From the NCBI GenBank assembly GCA_017828835.1, contig JAGAEK010000111.1, positions 1 through 6,047 on the forward strand: DNA of 6,047 nucleotides, given 5' to 3'. This stretch comes from Oscillospiraceae bacterium (lineage in GTDB: Bacteria; Bacillota; Clostridia; Oscillospirales; Ruminococcaceae). Positions 1-6,047 of the stretch are shown in pieces. The notes beneath the pieces are model-generated. The model ran no database searches. It was not told the origin of the DNA and saw only the letters and a program-made list of their open reading frames with translations. The translations under genes and the position numbers were made by a program. Position 1 is the stretch's first letter. Each line of letters starts with the position of its first letter.

Positions 1-2
1 GA

Positions 3-680
3 TTTATGTTTGCGGTAAGGAAAAGAAAATTTTGCAAAACACAGGATAAATATTGCGGATGGGAAAGAAAAAGAGGAGCGATAACGGAATTTATCAGGTA
101 TATCAAAACCGGAGATACGGGCGGATTCTGTAAAATAGGCGGAGATCTGTCTTGGAGAGAAAGCGATCATGGTAAGAAATATATAATCACGCTTGACTCG
201 GATACGAATTTGCTTTTCAAAACGGCGGGCAAACTGATAAGAGCCGCCATGCACCCGCTCAACAATGCGATCATCGATAAAAAATCCGGGATCGTTACCG
301 AGGGGTACGGGATACTTGTTCCGAGAGTTTCGACGGAGCTTATGAGCGCAAACCGTACGGCATTTTCAAAAGCAATGTCGGACCTGAGTCAGAGCGGGCA
401 GTATGACGGCAGGACGAAAGAATTTTATCAGGATTTTTTTGGGGAAACGATATTTTCGGGAAAAGGAATAATAGATATAGACGCTTATTACGAGCTTCTG
501 GATTCGGGAATGCCGGAAGAAAAAATATTGAGCCACGATATAATTGAAGGTGCGGTTTTAAGAACTGGATTCGTTTCGGACGTGGAACTGTCTGACGAAT
601 GTCCGCCGGATGCGTTTCGATGGCTGAAAAGGGAACACAGATGGATAAGAGGCGATATACAAAACGCCGTTTTTTTGAAA
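3..680 (+). other. GT84 glycosyltransferase domain (C-terminal part)
   Basis: Residues 1-225 are the catalytic two thirds of the GT84 domain, which polymerises glucose from UDP-glucose into beta-1,2-glucan on the cytoplasmic side of the membrane. The segment GWERKRGAITEF (19-30) is a family landmark. IITLDSDT (61-68) carries the DxD pair D65/D67 expected to bind the metal and nucleotide sugar. MHPLN (83-87), EGYGILVPRVS (100-110), FYQDFFGE (141-148) and FSGKGIIDIDAY (151-162) follow in the family order. LSHDIIEG (176-183) supplies D179 and E182 as candidate catalytic acids, and REHRWIRGD (210-218) is the counterpart of the QxxRW-type acceptor motif of GT2-like enzymes. All expected motifs downstream of the window edge are present. 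The domain's first part and the N-terminal helices are outside the window. Motif roles are transferred from related glycosyltransferases. Confidence 0.93.
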
Positions 681-3600
681 AGCAGTTTCAGACAAGGTAA
701 CGGCAATGCAAAAAAGAAAAACGAAATAAATCTTCTGAGCAAATATAAGCTGCTGGATAATATAAGACGGGCGGTAAATCCTATTGCGATTTCGGCAGCG
801 ATATTTTACGGTGCATTTGCCGTAAGCGCTGAAAGCGCGATAGAAGCGAACGCGATAGTAATCATTGCGGCGGCGGCACAGCTTTTGGAGCCGATGATAT
901 CGTTTGTTTGCAGTTTGATTTTCGGCGGATGGTTTTTAGCGGTAAGGCGCAGATTCACAAATTCGGCGCCGATACTGTTCAAAAATATCTCCGCGGCGTT
1001 TTACGGTTTCGTAATGCTTTTGCAGAGGGCGGTAAACAGTACGGACGCGATCGTAAAAGCGATCTACAGAATGGCAATAAGCGGTAAAAAACGGCTTGAA
1101 TGGGTATGCGCGTCGGACCTTTCGGGAGGTGAAAATTGGGAAAAATTCAAAGAGTTTCTGATAGGAGAGCTTTTGGGAACGCTTTTGGTGTTTTCTTCCT
1201 GTCGAGCGGCAAAAATGTGCGGTGCGTTTTTCCTTCTGGCGCTTCCGACCGCATATTTTTCGGCGGCGGTAAAAGAAAAAAAGAGAAAAAAGATATCGGA
1301 GAAAGACAGAAAAAGGCTTAAGGAAAGCTGTCGGAGGATGTGGAATTTTTATGAAGATTACGCTGTTGCCGAAGACAATTATCTGCCGCCGGACAACGTC
1401 CAGACAGCTCCCGTATATATGGTCGCGCACAGAACTTCGCCGACAGATATAGGTTTTTTAGTGTTGTCAGCAGTAGCGGCAAGAGATTTCGGCTTTATTG
1501 ATTCGGAAGGGCTTTTTGTCAGGATTTCGAGAACGGTAGATACGGTTTTGAAACTTGAAAAATATTGCGGGCATTTATATAACTGGTACGATACGAGAAA
1601 TTTATCGGTACTTTCTCCGAAATTCGTTTCGACTGTAGACAGCGGAAATATGATTTCGGCGCTCGTTGCGGCAAAAGAGGGGTTGAAAGAATACGAAAAA
1701 GAAGAGCCGAGACTGAGACAGACGATCGTTAAAATCGAAAAAATTATCGAAGAGGCGGATTTTTCCGTTTTTTACGACAGAAAAAGCCGACTGTTTTCGA
1801 TAGGGATCGATGCACAGACGGGAAACAAGTCTGATTCAAGATATGATTTTTTAATGAGCGAAGCAAGGTTGACAAGCTATTATGGCGTTGCGGTCGGTCA
1901 GATACCGAAAAATCATTGGAACGCGCTTTCGAGAATGATGTCGAGAAAAGGATTGTACGCGGGTATGGTTTCATGGAGCGGAACGATGTTTGAATATTTT
2001 ATGCCGCATATTTTGCTTCCCGTTTACGAAAATTCAAATATAGACGAAACGCTGCGATACTGTTTATACTGTCAAAAACGAAGCGTTAAGAACAAAGATA
2101 TTCCTTGGGGAATAAGCGAAAGCGCGTATTACGGATTTGACGGAAATTTAGCGTATCAGTATAAGGCGCACGGAATAAAAAAACTTGGAGTCAGAAAAAG
2201 AAAGGAAGACGAGAAGGTGGTTTCGCCGTATTCTTCGTATCTCGCGCTTCCCTATTGTTTCAAAGAAGCAATGAAAAATCTTGAGTTTCTTGAAAAAGAG
2301 GGACTTTATTCCAAATACGGTTTTTTTGAGGCGGTAAGTTATGAAAAGCAGAATAAAAAGAATAACGAAAAAATAATAACTGAAAAGAAGATCTGCAGAA
2401 GTTATATGGCACACCACGTCGGGATGAGCATAACGTCTGCGGCAAACGCATTATACGGCGGGATAATGCAAAAAAGGTTTATGGCGGACGACAGAGTCGG
2501 AGGTGCGAAAGAACTTCTTAAAGAGGGAGCGGAAAGAGACGAGGTCATATACGACGGGAGAAAATTCAGAGAAAAGGGAAAAGAGAAAAAAGAGGACGGG
2601 ATAATATTGTCCGGAACCGTGGAATACGACAGACCGAACACTACTCTGATTTCAAACGGCGAGCTCAGCGACGTTTTGTCGGATACGGGCGAAAACGCGC
2701 TTATGTATTCGCAGATATCGGTGAACAGAAAGAGCGACGATGCTATCCAATATCCTCACGGGATATACGTATTCGCAGACGAAGACGGTAATTTTGAATC
2801 GTTTACTCCCGCGCCTTTTTACGACTCAGATATTGAGTATAAGGCGGAGATAGGTTTAGACGGGATCAAATATTTTTATAAAAGTAAAAAAACCGGATTT
2901 GACGGAAGCGTTGATTGCAAAATACACCAGACGCTGCCGGTCGAGCTAAGAGAAATAACGGTTAAAAACGGTTCTGCAGAAAACAAAAGCGCCGATATAA
3001 TAATATATTTTGAACCGATACTTTCAAGAGAGGCAGATTATTCCGCACATCCTGTGTTTTCAAAGCTTTTTGTGAAATCGGGATATGACGAAAAAACGAA
3101 ATGCGTTACGTTTGAAAGAAGAGCGAGAGACGGAAAAGAAAAAGCAACTTGCGCAGTCGGTTTTCTTGAAAACGTCGAATATGAGTATGAAACGGAAAGA
3201 GAGAAGATATTCAGTTCCGCGCACGGGTATGCGTCGCTGAGAAATATAGGCGAAAAGAAGTTTTGCGGATGCTGCGGCGTCCCCGACGTTTGTCTTGCGA
3301 TAAGAGTTAAGATCGAGCTTATGCCGCTGCAGAAAGTAAAGCTGAATTTGCTGATAAGTGCGGCGAGAGACCGGGAAGAAAGTGTCGGCGCGATAGAAAA
3401 ATACAGAAATGTTGACCGCAGAAAATTAAAATACGCATCGTCGCCGTTCGGTATAGGGAGGATAGAGAATACGGTCGCGCAAAAACTTTTGACAAGGATG
3501 GTATATCCTATAAGGGACGCCGCAAGCGAGTCGGCAAGGAGAAAAAACACACTTTCGCTTCGCGATCTTTGGGGACTTTCGATTTCGGGAGATCATCCGA

Positions 3601-6047
3601 TAGTCGTTTACGAAGCGATAAAGGCGTGCGAGCTTGAAAATTTCAAAATATATCTGAAACTGATGAAGATATTTCAGGAAAACGGAATGAGATTCGATAT
3701 AGTCGCGCTCTACGACGGACAAAAGTATCCCGAGTTTTTAAAAACGGCGTACAGGGTGATAAATGAAGCAGGATGTGAGACGGAGAGAAAAGAAAAAAGA
3801 GGGATATATTTTGCAGACAAAAACTGTATTGACGAAGAAAGGATAAATTTGATTTATTCGGCGTCCATACTGACGGTAAGCGAAGAATTCGAAAAAATCG
3901 ATAATTTCAGAAGCTTTTACCTTCCGGCGAGAATAAACGAAGCAGTACCGGGGAGAAGAGTGCCGGACGGGTTGAAAATCTGCGGAGGCGTTTTTGCGGA
4001 CGGCAGATTTTACGTTGAAAGGAAGTCGGCGGCACCTTATTGCAATATACTTGCGGGACGGGCGATGGGGACCGTTTTGTCGGACAGATTTCCGGGATTT
4101 ACCTGGAGCGTTAATTCAAGAGAAAACAAACTGACTCCGTGGGTGAATGATTTTGCCTGCGGTCAATGGGGAGAAAGGGTTATAGTCAAAATTTCGGGAA
4201 AAATGTACGATTTGACAGACGGCGCGCTTTGTTCTTTTTCCGAAAACGACGCGATTTACGAAAGTAAGATCGGAGATATATCCGCAAAAGTCAGGATAAC
4301 CGTAGCAAAAACGGGATGTGCGAAATACTGCGATATAGAAATCAAAAACGATTCCGCAGAAAAGAAAAAAATGAGAGTCGCATACTATATCGAACCGGTT
4401 CTCGGAAACGGGAGAAAAGAGTCGAAGTATATAAAAAGTATGAAAGCAGACAATGCGATACTGCTGTTTAACCCGGCAAATTTTCAGGTGAGACGGTTTG
4501 TTGCGTTAGGCGCGGATACGCGGGAGGTGAAATTCGTTTGTTCAAGAGCGGATTTTTTGGCGGGACGGTGGAGCGAGGAGATTTTTGCACCTCAACCCGA
4601 TTGCTGCGCGGCGGCGATATGCGATATCGAAATATCGCAAAACGACAGCTCGGATATAAAATTTACGATCAGCTGCGGCGCTTCTGAAACAGGAGTTTTA
4701 AAAATGATGAAAACAACTGCCGCCGAGGGGGAAAATGTCGGAAAAATAAAAATAAAAACTCCGGATAAATACCTTGACGAGTATATAAATAACTGGTGTA
4801 TGAGTCAGATTGTGAATTGCAGGCTTTGGGGCAGGACGTCGTTTTATCAAAACGGAGGCGCATACGGGTTTCGGGATCAGCTTCAGGACGCGTGCGCCGT
4901 TTCCGCAGTTATGCCGCAGGAGGCAAAAAGACAGATACTGCGTGCAGCGTCGGTACAGTTTAAAGAGGGAGACGTAATGCATTGGTGGCACCGTCTGCCG
5001 AAAGGAGAAGGGGGGATAAAAGGGGTCAGAACAAGATATTCGGACGATTTGTTATGGCTGCCGTATGCTGTTTGCGTATACGTTGAAACGACCGGCGATA
5101 AAGGAATACTCGATATTTCGACGCCTTATATTTTCGGTGAAACACTTTCGGAAGGAGAAAGAGAACGCTATTTTGAAAGCTTTGAAACGGATCTTAAGGA
5201 AAGCGTTTACAAGCATTGTATCAGAGCGTTTGATAAGGTTCAAAAGTTCGGCGAGCACGGCATGCCGCTTATAGGCGGCGGCGACTGGAACGACGGATTT
5301 AACAATGTCGGATACGGAGGGAAAGGAGAAAGCGTATGGCTTGCGATGTTTTTGAAACTTACGGCTGACAAATTCGTTCGGCTGTGCAGAGAAAAAGGAG
5401 ACGAAAGGTATGCGGAGAAGCTTGAAAAAATAAGCGAAAGCATGGAAAAAGCCGTTGATGAAAACGGATGGGACGGAGAATGGTATTTGAGGGCGTTTTA
5501 TGATGACGGTACGGCTATCGGCTCGAAAAACAACGGCGAATGCAGCGAAGATCTTTTAGTACAAAGCTTTGCCGTCCTGAGCGGTATAGGAGATAAGAAC
5601 GGGAGAGGTAAGATCGCCGTCGAGTCAGCTTATAAAAATCTTGTTGACAAAAAGAATAAATTGGTAAAACTTTTTTCCGGAGCGTTCGGCGAAGGAAATC
5701 AAAATCCGGGATATATAAAGGTATATCCGAAAGGGATAAGGGAAAACGGCGGACAGTATACCCATGCTGCGATCTGGTTTGCAATGGCACTGATAAGAAA
5801 AGGTATGTTCGACAAAGGATACGAGATACTGGATATGCTGGATCCGGCGTCGAGATGCAGCGACCGTGAACTCGGAGCAAGATACGGGCTTGAGCCGTAC
5901 AGTATGGCGGCGGATATATATTCCAACGAATATTGCGTCGGAAGGGGCGGATGGAGTTGGTATACGGGTTCGGCGGGCTGGTATTATACGGCAGTGATAA
6001 GGGAGATGCTGGGAATAAAAAGAAAAGGAGACCGAGTCTATGTAGAA
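3..6047 (+). CDS. Cyclic beta-1,2-glucan synthase (GT84-GH189-GH94), internal part, open at both ends
   Basis: This continuous frame of 2015 codons has no stop, and neither its start nor its stop codon lies in the window. The domain order is that of cyclic beta-1,2-glucan synthases (Cgs, also NdvB/ChvB): GT84 transferase, membrane helices, cyclisation domain, two beta-sandwiches and GH94 phosphorylase. Family members are inner-membrane proteins of roughly 2,800 residues. They elongate beta-1,2-glucan from UDP-glucose, adjust its length and cyclise it; the product is exported and acts in osmotic adaptation and host interaction. Key motifs seen are LDSDT (64-68), HDIIEG (178-183), HRWIRGD (212-218), AHRTSPTD (475-482), SWSGTMFEY (657-665), GISES (703-707), GDWNDG (1760-1765) and GRGGWSWYTGSAGW (1980-1993). 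The final LGIKRKGDRVYVE normally sits a few dozen residues before the C-terminus. I give no symbol because cgs, ndvB and chvB are all used and the lineage is unknown. No operon context is visible. The family call is near certain; activity is inferred from intact motifs. Confidence 0.96.
774..1271 (+). other. Membrane-spanning region between GT84 and cyclisation domain
   Basis: Residues 258-423 contain several hydrophobic stretches: about 261-279, 284-313 (long enough for one long helix or a helical hairpin), a weaker one at 326-341, and 386-400 plus 405-423. Charged or polar loops separate them, with RRR at 315-317 and a long hydrophilic loop at 342-385 that includes the family-like segment KKRLEWVCASD (362-372). 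A very basic stretch, KEKKRKK (424-430), follows the last helix and should lie in the cytoplasm by the positive-inside rule. This fits known Cgs architecture, where helices flank the GT84 domain and the later catalytic domains are cytoplasmic. The helix number, four to five, is an estimate by eye. Confidence 0.75.
1296..2510 (+). other. Cyclisation domain (glucoamylase-like, GH189)
   Basis: Residues 432-835 match the central domain of Cgs, which closes the linear glucan into a ring by transglycosylation; the isolated domain of a Thermoanaerobacter enzyme founded CAZy family GH189. Conserved stretches in order are NYLPPDN (459-465), AHRTSPTDIG (475-484), GHLYNWYDT (523-531), STVDSGN (543-549), SEARLTSYYG (619-628), VSWSGTMFEYFMP (656-668), PWGISESAY (701-709), SPYSSYLALPY (741-751), YGFFEA (772-777) and SYMAHHVGMS (800-809). 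From approximately residue 605 it corresponds to Pfam Glycoamylase (PF10091). E620, E664 and E706 are invariant-looking acidic residues; E620 and E706 are my best candidates for the catalytic pair, but this is unverified. The family usually has Gln where V806 stands. A charged Lys/Asn/Glu stretch lies at 781-797. Confidence 0.9.
2625..3413 (+). other. First beta-sandwich domain (GH94 N-terminal type, PF06165-like)
   Basis: Residues 875-1137 resemble the first of two beta-sandwich, carbohydrate-binding-like modules that precede the phosphorylase domain in Cgs proteins (old Pfam name Glyco_transf_36). Supporting stretches are EYDRPNTTLISNGELS (874-889), GIYVFADEDG (920-929), ELREITVKN (981-989), SAHPVFSKLF (1014-1023) and the closing segment with ISAARDREESVGAIEKY (1118-1134). 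A charged linker rich in Lys, Glu and Arg (840-865) separates it from the cyclisation domain. Sequence conservation is lower than in the catalytic domains, as is usual for this module. It probably positions or binds the growing glucan; that role is inference. A cluster of four cysteines at 1088-1097 is unusual. Confidence 0.78.
3420..3932 (+). other. Helical connector between the two beta-sandwich domains
   Basis: Residues 1140-1310 look mostly helical and match the connector of full-length Cgs proteins. The landmarks are LLTRMVYPIRDA (1162-1173), LWGLSISGDHPIVVY (1189-1203) and ENGMRFDIVALYDG (1226-1239); the SGDHPI core is the counterpart of the S-G-D-x-P-I segment of relatives. No catalytic role is known to me for this part. 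Its presence with normal spacing argues that the gene has no internal deletion here. Confidence 0.7.
3987..4742 (+). other. Second beta-sandwich domain (GH94 N-terminal domain)
   Basis: Residues 1329-1580 are the beta-sandwich directly attached to the GH94 catalytic barrel, as in cellobiose and chitobiose phosphorylases. The diagnostic pieces are GGVFADGRFYVE (1328-1339), APYCNILA (1344-1351), FTWSVNSRENKLTPWVND (1366-1383), ITVKN-like DIEIKNDS (1444-1451), YYIEPVLG (1461-1468) and the end segment AGRWSEEIFAPQPDCCAA (1520-1537). The NSRENKLTPW core is close to invariant in Cgs-type enzymes. In related phosphorylases this domain packs on the barrel and helps form the dimer and the substrate entry; the same role here is inferred. 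Confidence 0.85.
4755..6020 (+). other. GH94 phosphorylase-like catalytic domain
   Basis: Residues 1585-2006 form an (alpha/alpha)6-barrel GH94 domain, an inverting phosphorylase fold that in Cgs shortens the nascent beta-1,2-glucan with inorganic phosphate and so sets its length before cyclisation. Motifs in order are GYGFRDQLQD-like AYGFRDQLQD (1620-1629), HWWHRLP (1660-1666), GVRTRYSDDLLWLPY (1674-1688), GGGDWNDG (1758-1765), GECSEDLLVQSFAVLSG (1845-1861), YIKVYPKGIRENGGQYTHAA (1904-1923), EPYSMAADIY (1964-1973) and GRGGWSWYTGSAGW (1980-1993). D1764 of the DWND motif is the expected general acid. H1921 and the Thr-Gly-Ser at 1988-1990 match the phosphate-binding elements of the family. All are intact, so phosphorolytic activity is likely. 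The window stops within the short C-terminal part that follows the barrel. Confidence 0.94.

Noticed and set aside
1260..1320. A-rich runs (repeated aaaaaag-like stretches) as possible frameshift sites
   Set aside because: The reading frame continues with family motifs on both sides (LEWV before, NYLPPDN after), so no frameshift is needed. The runs are just Lys/Arg codons.
936..1430. Minus-strand open frame of 164 codons and a + strand frame of 61 codons at 1136-1321
   Set aside because: Both overlap the membrane region of the synthase in other frames. Their Arg/Lys/Phe-rich translations have no recognisable domain, and the synthase frame is unbroken here.
3038..3722. Minus-strand open frames of 170 and 98 codons
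   Set aside because: They are antisense to the first beta-sandwich and connector of the real gene. The hydrophobic Ser/Phe-rich sequence is the mirror of Lys/Glu/Arg-rich coding on the + strand, so they are shadows.
5515..5926. Minus-strand open frames of 121 and 75 codons
   Set aside because: They lie wholly antisense to the highly conserved GH94 domain, have Ser/Arg/Leu/Tyr-rich compositions typical of shadow frames, overlap each other and match no family I recognise.
3..6047. Two or more adjacent genes rather than one
   Set aside because: The frame is continuous with no stop, and the domain order with connectors matches single-chain Cgs proteins.
1..6047. CRISPR arrays, tRNA or rRNA genes, insertion-sequence ends, terminators or promoters
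   Set aside because: I saw no regularly spaced repeats, no tRNA-like or rRNA-like stretches, no terminal inverted repeats and no intergenic space; all bases from 3 onward are coding.

Overview
The window holds one thing: the inside of a single very large protein-coding gene on the + strand. Reading codons from base 3, the frame stays open to base 6047 (2015 codons) with no stop and no sign of a frameshift. Both ends run off the window, so neither the start codon nor the stop codon is present. The protein is recognisable throughout as a cyclic beta-1,2-glucan synthase (Cgs/NdvB/ChvB type). This is a giant inner-membrane enzyme that makes, cyclises and length-controls beta-1,2-glucan from UDP-glucose. 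No other gene, RNA, mobile element or repeat could be supported on either strand.

Layout, with residue n starting at base 3n. About 1-225: C-terminal two thirds of a GT84 glycosyltransferase domain, with its DxD, HDxxEG and HRWIRGD motifs. About 258-423: a membrane region with several hydrophobic segments, closed by a strongly basic stretch. About 432-835: the cyclisation domain (glucoamylase-like, CAZy GH189). About 875-1137: first beta-sandwich domain. About 1140-1310: helical connector. About 1329-1580: second beta-sandwich domain. About 1585-2006: GH94 (alpha/alpha)6 phosphorylase-like domain, with its GDWNDG, RENGGQYTHAAIW and GRGGWSWYTGSAGW signatures. The last residues match the stretch that normally lies a few dozen residues before the family's C-terminus. 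The missing N-terminal part (first GT84 third plus N-terminal membrane helices) is probably several hundred residues.

The domains form one assembly line. GT84 elongates the glucan, GH94 trims it by phosphorolysis to set length, and the cyclisation domain closes the ring by transglycosylation. The motifs I can check are nearly all intact, so the enzyme is probably functional. The exceptions are individual substitutions and a cysteine cluster, listed as findings.

The organism is probably an anaerobic member of the Bacillota (Clostridia-like). Codon use favours ATA for Ile and AGA for Arg, a few hand-counted lines are near the low 40s per cent GC, Lys/Glu/Ile are abundant, Cys is frequent, and only TGG codes for Trp. 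This is unlike the GC-rich alphaproteobacterial Cgs genes. The placement is inference only. I did not find an undescribed system here.
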